DNA from: Liolophura sinensis
Taxonomy: Eukaryota > Mollusca > Polyplacophora > Chitonida > Chitonidae
Length of the DNA stretch: 41,789 nucleotides
Direction: 5' to 3'
Assembly: GCF_032854445.1 (NCBI RefSeq)
Contig: NW_027018323.1
Location: 1 to 41,789, forward strand
Under the pieces are notes generated by a model that searched no databases, was not told the DNA's origin, and saw only the letters and a program-made list of their open reading frames with translations. The position numbers were made by a program, and so were the translations under genes. How positions within the stretch are numbered: position 1 is the stretch's first letter; the number at the start of each line of letters is the position of its first letter. Shown here in pieces: positions 24,168 through 36,468 of the stretch.

Positions 24168-25794
24168 CGCGACTGGTCATTACTATATTCAACTTTTGAC
24201 TATAAGTTATGTGCCCTTCGGTAGCCCAGAAGACCTGAAATCTTTGGGCCAAGCCCATTTAACTCACCCAGCAATTGTCTTACTTCTAAGTGCAAGACAA
24301 TCTCAATGTCTTTATCTACGTGTAGAAAAACCAGACCATTTGTACATGAAAAACACAAGGTACATGATACAGTCTGCTGTAAAAAGTACAACTGAACACT
24401 GACCCACTTCAGTAAGGTGCCAACAGATGCGGAATTGAGCCAGGCATCGGCAGCTGTTGAAAAATTGCAAATATCCCTGGTTTCCATGGAGTAAGAGCCG
24501 TTGCTGGGCACGTGATTATGACATAAATGATCATTCAATTGTCACTACAGGCAAAAATATTGGTCGGAGAGCAACGCGGTTTGCACCATTCGATTTCTTG
24601 TCACAAAATACGTCGGATTAGCCTCTTACCAACAGCACTGGGACAGTTTTTCCACTTTTGCATTTTTGCCTGGTCTTTTTGTTAATTGAAATCGGCTACA
24701 CTGTACTATGTACCATCGCGACTGGTCATTACTATATTCAACTTTTGACTATAAGTTATGTGCCCTTCGGTAGCCCAGAAGACGTCAAATCTTTGGGCTA
24801 AGCCCATTTAACTCACCCAGCAATTGTCTTACTTCTAAGTGCAAGACAATCTCAATGTCTTTATCTACGTGTAGAAAAACCACACCATTTGTACATAAAA
24901 AAACAAGGTACTTGATACAGTCTGCTGTAAAAAGTACAACTAAACACTGACCCACATTTATAAGGTGCCAAAAGATGCGGAATTGGGCCAGGCATCGGCA
25001 GCTGTTAAAAAATTGCAAATATCCCTGGTTTCCATGGAGCAAGAGCCGTTGCTGGGCACGTGATTATGACATCAATGATCATTCAATTGTCGCTACAGCC
25101 AAAAGTATTGGTCGGAGAGAAACGCGGTTTGCACCATTCGATTTCTCGTCACAAAATACGTCGGATTAGCCTCTTACCAGCAGCACTGGAACAGTTTTTC
25201 CACTTTTGCATTTTTGCCTGGTCTTTTTGTTAATTGAAATCGGCTACACTGTACTCTGTACAATCGCGACTGGTCATTACTATATTCAACTTTTGACTAT
25301 AAGTTATGTGCCCTTCGGTAGCCCAGAAGACCTGAAAACTTTGGGCTAAGCCCATTTAACTCACCCAGCAATTGTCTTACTTCTAAGTCCAAGACAATCT
25401 CAATGTCTTTATCTACGTGTAGAAAAACCAGACCATTTGTACATAAAAAAAAACAAGGTACTTGATACAGTCTGCTGTAAAAAGTACAACTAAACACTGA
25501 CCCACATTTATAAGGTGCCAAAAGATGCGGAATTGGGCCAGGCATCGGCAGCTGTTAAAAAATTGCAAATATCCCTGGTTTCCATGGAGCAAGAGCCGTT
25601 GCTGGGCACGTGATTATGACATCAATGATCATTCAATTGTCGCTACAGCCAAAAGTATTGGTCGGAGAGAAACGCGGTTTGCACCATTCGATTTCTCGTC
25701 ACAAAATACGTCGGATTAGCCTCTTACCAGCAGCACTGGAACAGTTTTTCCACTTTTGCATTTTTGCCTGGTCTTTTTCTTAATTGAAATCGAC

Positions 25795-25810
25795 TACACA
25801 GTACTGTGTA
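25795..25810. repeat. Perfect 16-bp palindrome at the copy 47 right end
   Basis: TACACAGTACTGTGTA is fully self-complementary. The usual monomer has TACACTGTACTGTGTA, with one mismatched pair, so a single T-to-A change perfects the palindrome. It is followed by TAATC instead of CAATC. The same pair of changes recurs at 38441. Confidence 0.85.
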
Positions 25811-26363
25811 TAATCGCGACTGGTCATTACTATATTCAACTTTTGACTATAAGTTATGTGCCCTTCGGTAGCCCAGAAGACCTGAAATCTTTGGGCTAAG
25901 CCCATTTAACTCACCCAGCAATTGCCTTACTTCTAAGTGCAAGACAATCTCAATGTCTTTATCTACGTGTAGAAAAACCACACCATTTGTACATGAAAAA
26001 CACAAAGTACTTGATACAGTCTGCTGTAAAAAGTACAACTGAACACTGACCCACTTCAGTAAGGTGCCAAAAGATGCGGAATTGAGCCAGGCATCGGCAG
26101 CTGTTGAAAAATTGCAAATATCCCTGGTTTCCATGGAGTAAGAGCCGTTGCTGGGCACGTGATTATGACATAAATGATCATTCAATTGTCACTACAGGCA
26201 AAAATATTGGTCGGAGAGCAACGCGGTTTGCACCATTCGATTTCTCGTCACAAAATACGTCGGATTAGCCTCTTACCAACAGCACTGGGACAGTTTTTCC
26301 ACTTTTGCATTTTTGCCTGGTCTTTTTGTTAATTGAAATCGGCTACACTGTACTCTGTACCAT

Positions 26364-28557
26364 CGCGACTGGTCATTACTATATTCAACTTTTGACTATA
26401 AGTTATGTGCCCTTCGGTAGCCCAGAAGACCTGAAATCTTTGGGCCAAGCCCATTTAACTCACCCAGCAATTGTCTTACTTCTAAGTGCAAGACAATCTC
26501 AATGTCTTTATCTACGTGTAGAAAAACCACACCATTTGTACATGAAAAACACAAGGTACTTGATACAGTCTGCTGTAAAAAGTACAACTGAACACTGACC
26601 CACTTCAGTAAGGTGCCAAAAGATGCGGAATTGAGCCAGGCATCGGCAGCTGTTGAAAAATTGCAAATTTCCCTGGTTTCCATGGAGTAAGAGCCGTTGC
26701 TGGGCACGTGATTGTGACATCAATGATCATTGAATTGTCGCTACAGCCAAAAGTATTGGTCGGAGAGCAACGCGGTTTGCACCATTCGATTTCTCGTCAC
26801 AAAATACGTCGGATTAGCCTCTTAGCAGCAGCACTGGAACAGTTTTTCCACTTTTGCATTTTTGCCTGGTCTTTTTCTTAATTGAAATCGACTACACTGT
26901 ACTCTGTACAATCGCGACTAGTCATTACTATATTCAACTTTTGACTATAAGTTATGTGCCCTTAGGTAGCCCAGAAGACCTGAAATCTTTGGGCTAAGCC
27001 CATTTAACTCACCCAGCAATTGCCTTACTTCTAAGTGCAAGACAATCTCAATGTCTTTATCTACGTGTAGAAAAACCACACCATTTGTACATGAAAAACA
27101 CAAGGTACATGATACAGTCTGCTGTAAAAAGTACAACTGAACACTGACCCACTTCAGTAAGGTGCCAACAGATGCGGAATTGAGCCAGGCATCGGCAGCT
27201 GTTGAAAAATTGCAAATATCCCTGGTTTCCATGGAGTAAGAGCCGTTGCTGGGCACGTGATTATGACATAAATGATCATTCAATTGTCACTACAGGCAAA
27301 AATATTGGTCGGAGAGCAACGCGGTTTGCACCATTCGATTTCTTGTCACAAAATACGTCGGATTAGCCTCTTACCAACAGCAGTGGGACAGTTTTTCCAC
27401 TTTTGCATTTTTGCCTGGTCTTTTTGTTAATTGAAATCGGCTACACTGTACTATGTACCATCGCGACTGGTCATTACTATATTCAACTTTTGACTATAAG
27501 TTATGTGCCCTTCGGTAGCCCAGAAGACCTGAAATCTTTGGGCTAAGCCCATTTAACTCACCCAGCAATTGTCTTACTTCTAAGTGCAAGACAATCTCAA
27601 TGTCTTTATCTACGTGTAGAAAAACCACACCATTTGTACATAAAAAAACAAGGTACTTGATACAGTCTGCTGTAAAAAGTACAACTAAACACTGACCCAC
27701 ATTTATAAGGTGCCAAAAGATGCGGAATTGGGCCAGGCATCGGCAGCTGTTAAAAAATTGCAAATATCCCTGGTTTCCATGGAGCAAGAGCCGTTGCTGG
27801 GCACGTGATTATGACATCAATGATCATTGAATTGTCGCTACAGCCAAAAGTATTGGTCGGAGAGAAACGCGGTTTGCACCATTCGATTTCTCGTCACAAA
27901 ATACGTCGGATTAGCCTCTTACCAGCAGCACTGGAACAGTTTTTCCACTTTTGCATTTTTGCCTGGTCTTTTTGTTAATTGAAACCGGCTACACTGTACT
28001 GTGTACAATCGCGACTGGTCATTACTATATTCAACTTTTGACTATAAGTTATGTGCCCTTCGGTAGCCCAGAAGACCTGAATCTTTGGGCTAAGCCCATT
28101 TAACTCACCAGCAATTGCCTTACTTCTAAGTCGAAGACAATCTCAATGTCTTTATCTACGTGTAGAAAAAACCAGACCATTTGTACATGAAAAAACACAA
28201 GGTACTTGATACAGTCTGCTGTAAAAAGTACAACTGAACACTGACCCACTTCAGTAAAGTGCCAAAAGATGCGGAATTGAGCCAGGCATCGGCAGCTGTT
28301 GAAAAATTGCAAATTTCCCTGGTTTCCATGGAGTAAGAGCCGTTGCTACGCACGTGATTATGACATCAATGATCATTCAATTGTCGCTACAGCCAAAAGT
28401 ATTGGTCGGAGAGCAACGCGGTTTGCACCATTCGATTTCTCGTCACAAAATACGTCGGATTTGTTTCTTACTAGTAGCACTGGAACAGTTTTTCCATTTT
28501 GCACTTTTCCCTGGTCTTTTTGTTAATTGAAACCGGCTACACTGTACTCTGTACAAT
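26364..28557. repeat. HOR segment A-D-G-B (copies 49-52), first instance
   Basis: Starts are 26364 (A with CTTAGCAGCAGC), 26913 (D with GCGACTAGTC, CCCTTAGGTAGCC and CAGCAGTGGG), 27462 (G, but GACCTG) and 28010 (B with GTAAAGTGCC and GGATTTGTTTC). Each private mark reappears in copies 72-75 at 39010-41204. Copy 52 has extra one-base indels from about 28079. Confidence 0.92.
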
Positions 28558-31304
28558 CGCGACTGGTCATTACTATATTCAACTTTTGACTATAAGTTAT
28601 GTGCCCTTCGTAGCCAGAAGACCTGAAATCTTTGGGCCAAGCCCATTTAACTCACCCAGCAATTGTCTTACTTCTAAGTGCAAGACAATCTCAATGTCTT
28701 TATCTACGTGTAGAAAAACCACACCATTTGTACATGAAAAAACCACAAGGTACTTGATACAGTCTGCTGTAAAAAGTACAACTGAACACTGACCCACTTC
28801 AGTAAGGTGCCAAAAGATGCGGAATTGAGCCAGGCATCGGCAGCTGTTAAAAAATTGCAAATATCCCTGGTTTCCATGGAGCAAGAGCCGTTGCTGGGCA
28901 CGTGATTATGACATCAATGATCATTCAATTGTCGCTACAGCCAAAAGTATTGGTCGGAGAGCAACGCGGTTTTGCACCATTCGATTTCTCGTCACAAAAT
29001 ACGTCGGATTAGCTCTTACCAGCAGCACTGGAACAGTTTTCCACTTTTGCATTTTTGCCTGGTCTTTTTCTTAATTGAAATCGGCTACACTGTACTCTGT
29101 ACAATCGCGACTGGTCATTACTATATTCAACTTTTGACTATAAGTTATGTGCCCTTCGGTAGCCCAGAAGACCTGAAATCTTTGGGCTAAGCCCATTTAA
29201 CTCACCCAGCAATTGCCTTACTTCTAAGTCGAAGACAATCTCAATGTCTTTATCTACGTGTAGAAAAACCAGACCATTTGTACATGAAAAACACAAGGTA
29301 CTTGATACAGTCTGCTGTAAAAAGTACAACTGAACACTGACCCACTTCAGTAAGGTGCCAAAAGATGCGGAATTGAGCCAGGCATCGGCAGCTGTTGAAA
29401 AATTGCAAATTTCCCTGGTTTCCATGGAGTAAGAGCCGTTGCTACGCACCTGATTATGACATCAATGATCATTGAATTGTCGCTACAGCCAAAAGTATTG
29501 GTCGGAGAGCAACGCGGTTTGCACCATTCGATTTCTCGTCACAAAATACGTCGGATTAGCCTCTTACTAGTAGCACTGGAACAGTTTTTCCAATTTTGCA
29601 CTTTTGCCTGGTCTTTTTGTTAATTGAAATCGACTACACTGTACTCTGTACAATCGCGACTGGTCATTACTATATTCAACTTTTGACTATAAGTTATGTG
29701 CCCTTCGGTAGCCCAGAAGACCTGAAATCTTTGGGCTAAGCCCATTTAACTCACCCAGCAATTGCCTTACTTCTAAGTGCAAGACAATCTCAATGTCTTT
29801 ATCTACGTGTAGAAAAACCACACCATTTGTACATGAAAAACACAAGGTACTTGATACAGTCTGCTGTAAAAAGTACAACTGAACACTGACCCACTTCAGT
29901 AAGGTGCCAAAAGATGCGGAATTGAGCCAGGCATCGGCAGCTGTTGAAAAATTGCAAATATCCCTGGTTTCCATGGAGTAAGAGCCGTTCCTGGGCACGT
30001 GATTATGACATAAATGATCATTCAATTGTCACTACAGGCAAAAATATTGGTCGGAGAGCAACGCGGTTTGCACCATTCGATTTCTCGTCACAAAATACGT
30101 CGGATTAGCCTCTTACCAACAGCACTGGGACAGTTTTTCCACTTTTGCATTTTTGCCTGGTCTTTTTGTTAATTGAAATCGGCTACACTGTACTATGTAC
30201 CATCGCGACTGGTCATTACTATATTCAACTATTGACTATAAGTTATGTGCCCTTCGGTAGCCCAGAAGACGTCCAAATCTTTGGGCTCAGCCCATTTAAC
30301 TCACCCAGCAATTGTCTTACTTCTAAGTGCAAGACAATCTCAATGTCTTTATCTACGTGTAGAAAAACCACACCATTTGTACATAAAAAAAACAAGGTAC
30401 TTGATACAGTCTGCTGTAAAAAGTACAACTAAACACTGACCCACATTTATAAGGTGCCAAAAGATGCGGAATTGGGCCAGGCATCGGCAGCTGTTAAAAA
30501 ATTGCAAATATCCCTGGTTTCCATGGAGTAAGAGCCGTTGCTGGGCACGTGATTATGACATCAATGATCATTGAATTGTCGCTACAGCCAAAAGTATTGG
30601 TCGGAGAGAAACGCGGTTTGCACCATTCGATTTCTCGTCACAAAATACGTCGGATTAGCCTCTTACCAGCAGCACTGGAACAGTTTTTCCACTTTTGCAT
30701 TTTTGCCTGGTCTTTTTGTTAATTGAAACCGGCTACACTGTACTGTGTACAATCGCGACTGGTCATTACTATATTCAACTTTTGACTATAAGTTATGTGC
30801 CCTTCGGTAGCCCAGAAGACCTGAAATCTTTGGGCTAAGCCCATTTAACTCACCCAGCAATTGCCTTACTTCTAAGTCGAAGACAATCTCAATGTCTTTA
30901 TCTACGTGTAGAAAAACCAGACCATTTGTACATGAAAAACACAAGGTACTTGATACAGTCTGCTGTAAAAAGTACAACTGAACACTGACCCCACTTCAGT
31001 AAGGTGCCAAAAGATGCGGAATTGAGCCAGGCATCGGCAGCTGTTGAAAAATTGCAAAATTTCCCTGGTTTCCATGGAGTAAGAGCCGTTGCTACGCACG
31101 TGATTATGACATCAATGATCATTGAATTGTCGCTACAGCCAAAAGTATTGGTCGGAGAGCAACGCGGTTTGCACCATTCGATTTCTCGTCACAAAATACG
31201 TCGGATTAGCCTCTTACTAGTAGCACTGGAACAGTTTTTCCACTTTTGCATTTTTGCCTGGTCTTTTTGTTAATTGAAACCGGCTACACTGTACTCTGTA
31301 CAAT
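28558..31304. repeat. Five-monomer unit, first copy (copies 53-57: A/E-B-D-G-B)
   Basis: Starts are 28558, 29106, 29655, 30204 and 30754. Copy 53 begins as A and switches to an E/G-like right half between about 28806 and 28850. Copy 54 is B with CACCTG (29447-29452) and the end AAATCGACTACACTGTACTCTG. Copy 55 is D with the private CCGTTCCTGGG. Copy 56 is G with CAACTATTGAC and GGGCTCAGCCC plus an extra C in GACGTCC. Copy 57 is B with GACCCCAC and CAAAATTTCC insertions. The series repeats at 31305-34056. Confidence 0.9.
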
Positions 31305-34056
31305 CGCGACTGGTCATTACTATATTCAACTTTTGACTATAAGTTATGTGCCCTTCGGTAGCCCAGAAGACCTGAAATCTTTGGGCTAAGCCCATTTAAC
31401 TCACCCAGCAATTGCCTTACTTCTAAGTCGAAGACAATCTCAATGTCTTTATCTACGTGTAGAAAAACCAGACCATTTGTACATGAAAAACACAAGGTAC
31501 TTGATACAGTCTGCTGTAAAAAGTACAACTGAACACTGACCCACTTCAGTAAGGTGCCAAAAGATGCGGAATTGAGCCAGGCATCGGCAGCTGTTGAAAA
31601 ATTGCAAATTTCCCTGGTTTCCATGGAGTAAGAGCCGTTGCTACGCACGTGATTATGACATCAATGATCATTGAATTGTCGCTACAGCCAAAAGTATTGG
31701 TCGGAGAGCAACGCGGTTTGCACCATTCGATTTCTCGTCACAAAATACGTCGGATTAGCCTCTTACCAGCAGCACTGGAACAGTTTTTCCACTTTTGCAT
31801 TTTTGCCTGGTCTTTTTCTTAATTGAAATCGGCTACACTGTACTCTGTACAATCGCGACTGGTCATTACTATATTCAACTTTTGACTATAAGTTATGTGC
31901 CCTTCGGTAGCCCAGAAGACCTGAAATCTTTGGGCTAAGCCCATTTAACTCACCCAACAATTGCCTTACTTCTAAGTCGAAGACAATCTCAATGTCTTTA
32001 TCTACGTGTAGAAAAACCAGACCATTTGTACATGAAAAACACAAGGTACTTGATACAGTCTGCTGTAAAAAGTACAACTGAACACTGACCCACTTCAGTA
32101 AGGTGCCAAAAGATGCGGAATTGAGCCAGGCATCGGCAGCTGTTGAAAAATTGCAAAATTTCCCTGGTTTCCATGGAGTAAGAGCCGTTGCTACGCACCT
32201 GATTATGACATCAATGATCATTGAATTGTCGCTACAGCCAAAAGTATTGGTCGGAGAGCAACGCGGTTTGCACCATTCGATTTCTCGTCACAAAATACGT
32301 CGGATTAGCCTCTTACTAGTAGCACTGGAACAGTTTTTCCAATTTTGCACTTTTGCCTGGTCTTTTTGTTAATTGAAATCGACTACACTGTACTCTGTAC
32401 AATCGCGACTGGTCATTACTATATTCAACTTTTGACTATAAGTTATGTGCCCTTCGGTAGCCCAGAAGACCTGAAATCTTTGGGCTAAGCCCATTTAACT
32501 CACCCAGCAATTGCCTTACTTCTAAGTGCAAGACAATCTCAATGTCTTTATCTACGTGTAGAAAAACCACACCATTTGTACATGAAAAACACAAGGTACT
32601 TTGATACAGTCTGCTGTAAAAGTACAACTGAACACTGACCCACTTCAGTAAGGTGCCAAAAGATGCGGAATTGAGCCAGGCATCGGCAGCTGTTGAAAAA
32701 TTTGCAAATATCCCTGGTTTCCATGGAGTAAGAGCCGTTCCTGGGCACGTGATTATGACATAAATGATCATTCAATTGTCACTACAGGCAAAAATATTGG
32801 TCGGAGAGCAACGCGGTTTGCACCATTCGATTTCTCGTCACAAAATACGTCGGATTAGCCCTCTTACCAACAGCACTGGGACAGTTTTTCCACTTTTGCA
32901 TTTTTGCCTGGTCTTTTTGTTAATTGAAATCGGCTACACTGTACTATGTACCATCGCGACTGGTCATTACTATATTCAACTATTGACTATAAGTTATGTG
33001 CCCTTCGGTAGCCCAGAAGACGTCAAATCTTTGGGCTCAGCCCATTTTACTCACCCAGCAATTGTCTTACTTCTAAGTGCAAGACAATCTCAATGTCTTT
33101 ATCTACGTGTAGAAAAACCACACCATTTGTACATAAAAAAAAACAAGGTACTTGATACAGTCTGCTGTAAAAAGTACAACTAAACACTGACCCACATTTA
33201 TAAGGTGCCAAAAGATGCGGAATTGGGCCAGGCATCGGCAGCTGTTAAAAAATTGCAAATATCGCCTGGTTTCCATGGAGCAAGAGCCGTTGCTGGGCAC
33301 GTGATTATGACATCAATGATCATTGAATTGTCGCTACAGCCAAAAGTATTGGTCGGAGGAGAAACGCGGTTTGCACCATTCGATTTCTCGTCACAAAATA
33401 CGTCGGATTAGCATCTTACCAGCAGCACTGGAACAGTTTTTCCACTTTTGCATTTTTGCCTGGTCTTTTTGTTAATTGAAAACCGGCTACACTGTACTGT
33501 GTACAATCGCGACTGGTCATTACTATATTCAACTTTTGACTATAAGTTATGTGCCCTTCGGTAGCCCAGAAGACCTGAAATCTTTGGGCTAAGCCCATTT
33601 AACTCACCCAGCAATTGCCTTACTTCTAAGTCGAAGACAATCTCAATGTCTTTATCTACGTGTAGAAAACCAGACCATTTGTACATGAAAAACACAAGGT
33701 ACTTGATTACAGTCTGCTGTAAAAAGTACAACTGAACACTGACCCACTTCAGTAAGGTGCCAAAAGATGCGGAATTGAGCCAGGCATAGGCAGCTGTTGA
33801 AAAATTGCAAATTTCCCTGGTTTCCATGGAGTAAGAGCCGTTGCTACGCACGTGATTATGACATCAATGATCATTGAATTGTCGCTACAGCCAAAAGTAT
33901 TGGTCGGAGAGCAACGCGGTTTGCACCATTCGATTTCTCGTCACAAAAATACGTCGGATTAGCCTCTTACTAGTAGCACTGGAACAGTTTTTCCAATTTT
34001 GCACTTTGCCTGGTCTTTTTGTTAATTGAAACCGGCTACACTGTACTCTGTACAAT
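31305..34056. repeat. Five-monomer unit, second copy (copies 58-62: B-B-D-G-B)
   Basis: Starts are 31305, 31854, 32404, 32955 and 33508. Copy 58 shares its right end (ACCAGCAGC, CTTAATTGAAATCGG) with copy 53. Copy 59 has CACCTG (32196-32201) like copy 54, copy 60 has CCGTTCCTGGG like copy 55, and copy 61 has CAACTATTGAC and GGGCTCAGCCC like copy 56. The offset is 2747-2754 bp; its drift comes from one-base insertions in copies 59-61, of which copy 61 is 553 bp. Confidence 0.9.
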
Positions 34057-36255
34057 CGCGACTGGTCATTACTATATTCAACTTTTGACTATAAGTTATG
34101 TGCCCTTCGGTAGCCCAGAAGACCTGAAATCTTTGGGCCAAGCCCATTTAACTCACCCAGCAATTGTCTTACTTCTAAGTGCAAGACAATCTCAATGTCT
34201 TTATCTACGTGTAGAAAAACCAGACCATTTGTACATGAAAAACACAAGGTACTTGATACAGTCTGCTGTAAAAAGTACAACTGAACACTGACCCACTTCA
34301 GTAAGGTGCCAAAAGATGCGGAATTGGGCCAGGCATCGGCAGCTGTTGAAAAATTGCAAATTTCCCTGGTTTCCATGGAGTAAGAGCCGTTGCTGGGCAC
34401 GTGATTGTGACATCAATGATCATTCAATTGTCGCTACAGCCAAAAGTATTGGTCGGAGAGCAACGCGGTTTGCACCATTCGATTTCTCGTCACAAAATAC
34501 GTCGGATTAGCCTCTTACCAGCAGCACTGGAACAGTTTTTTCCACTTTTGCATTTTTGCCTGGTCTTTTTCTTAATTGAAATCGACTACACTGTACTGTG
34601 TACAATCGCGACTGGTCATTACTATATTCAACTTTTGACTATAAGATTATGTGCCCTTCGGTAGCCCAGAAGACCTGAAATCTTTGGGCTAAGCCCATTT
34701 AACTCACCCAGCAATTGCCTTACTTCTAAGTGCAAGACAATCTCAATGTCTTTATCTACGTGTAGAAAAAACCACACCATTTGTACATGAAAACACAAGG
34801 TACATGATACAGTCTGCTGTAAAAAGTACAACTGAACACTGACCCCACTTCAGTAAGGTGCCAAAAGATGCGGAATTGAGCCAGGCATCGGCAGCTGTTG
34901 AAAAATTGCAAATATCCCTGGTTTCCATGGAGTAAGAGCCGTTGCTGGGCACGTGATTATGACATAAATGATCATTCAATTGTCACTACAGGCAAAAATA
35001 TTGGTCGGAGAGCAACGCGGTTTGCACCATTCGATTTCTTGTCACAAAATACGTCGGATTAGCCTCTTACCAACAGCACTGGGACAGTTTTTCCACTTTT
35101 GCATTTTTGCCTGGTCTTTTTTGTTAATTGAAATCGGCTACACTGTACTATGTACCATCGCGACTGGTCATTACTATATTCAACTTTTGACTATAAGTTA
35201 TGTGCCCTTCGGTAGCCCAGAAGACGTCAAATCTTTGGGCTCAGCCCATTTAACTCACCCAGCAATTGTCTTACTTCTAAGTGCAAGGACAATCTCAATG
35301 TCTTTATCTACGTGTAGAAAAACCACACCATTTGTACATAAAAAAACAAGGTACTTGATACAGTCTGCTGTAAAAAGTACAACTAAACACTGACCCACAT
35401 TTATAAGGTGCCAAAAGATGCGAATTGGGCCAGGCATCGGCAGCTGTTAAAAAATTGCAAATATCCCTGGTTTTCCATGGAGCAAGAGCCGTTGCTGGGC
35501 ACGTGATTATGACATCAATGATCATTGAATTGTCGCTACAGCCAAAAGTATGGTCGGAGAGAAACGCGGTTTGCACCATTCGATTTCTCGTCACAAAATA
35601 CGTCGGATTAGCCTCTTACCAGCAGCACTGGAACAGTTTTTCCACTTTTGCATTTTTGCCTGGTCTTTTTGTTAATTGAAATCGGCTACACTGTACTCTG
35701 TACAATCGCGACTGGTCATTACTATATTCAACTTTTGACTATAAGTTATGTGCCCTTCGGTAGCCAGAAGACCTGAAATCTTTGGGCTAAGCCATTTAAC
35801 TCACCCAGCAATTGTCTTACTTCTAAGTCCAAGACAATCTCAATGTCTTTATCTACGTGTAGAAAAACCACACCATTTGTACATAAAAAAAACAAGGTAC
35901 TTGATACAGTCTGCTGTAAAAAGTACAACTAAACACTGACCCACATTTATAAGGTGCCAAAAGATGCGGAATTGGGCCCAGGCATCGGCAGCTGTTAAAA
36001 AATTGCAAATTATCCCTGGTTTCCATGGAGCAAGAGCCGTTGCTGGGCACGTGATTATGACATCAATGATCATTGAATTGTCGCTACAGCCAAAAGTATT
36101 GGTCGGAGAGAAACGCGGTTTGCACCATTCGATTTCTCGTCACAAAATACGTCGGATTAGCCTCTTACCAGCAGCACTGGAACAGTTTTTCCACTTTTGC
36201 ATTTTTGCCTGGTCTTTTTGTTAATTGAAACCGGCTACACTGTACTGTGTACAAT
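34057..36255. repeat. HOR segment A-D-G-E (copies 63-66), second instance
   Basis: Starts are 34057 (A), 34607 (D with GGTACATG), 35159 (G with GGGCTCAGCCC) and 35707 (E with CACACC). It corresponds to copies 40-43 at an offset of 23 monomers. One-base indels are frequent: ATAAGATTATG, GTGCAAGGACAA, a missing T in AGTATGGTCGG, GATGCGAATT, TAGCCAGAAG and GGGCCCAGG. Confidence 0.92.
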
Positions 36256-36454
36256 CGCGACTGGTCATTACTATATTCAACTTTTGACTATAAGTTATGT
36301 GCCCTTCGGTTAGCCCAGAAGACCTGAAATCTTTGGGCTAAGCCCATTTAACTCACCCAGCAATTGCCTTACTTCTAAGTCGAAGACAATCTTAATGTCT
36401 TTATCTACGTGTAGAAAAACCAGACCATTTGTACATGAAAAACACAAGGTACTT

Positions 36455-36468
36455 GATACAGGATACAG
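36455..36468. repeat. 7-bp tandem duplication GATACAG in copy 67
   Basis: GATACAG occurs twice in a row here and once in all other copies. With one extra T near 36310 it accounts for the 557-bp length. It falls inside the interval where copy 67 changes from class B to class A marks. Confidence 0.85.

Larger units (their letters stand above)
23619..26363. repeat. HOR segment B-A/D-G-E-D (copies 44-48), first instance
   Basis: Starts are 23619 (B with AATCTTAATG), 24168 (A switching to D between about 24333 and 24364), 24717 (G), 25265 (E) and 25815 (D). Copy 47 has ACTTTGGG preceded by GAAA and ends in the palindrome TACACAGTACTGTGTA. Copy 48 has the hybrid right end ACTCTGTACCATC. Counterparts lie at 36256-39009. 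Confidence 0.92.

Noticed and set aside
34968-35393. 141-codon plus-strand ORF (and a similar 139-codon one at 32764-33183)
   Set aside because: These are longer than usual only because one-base indels in low-quality patches join frames that are separate in clean copies.
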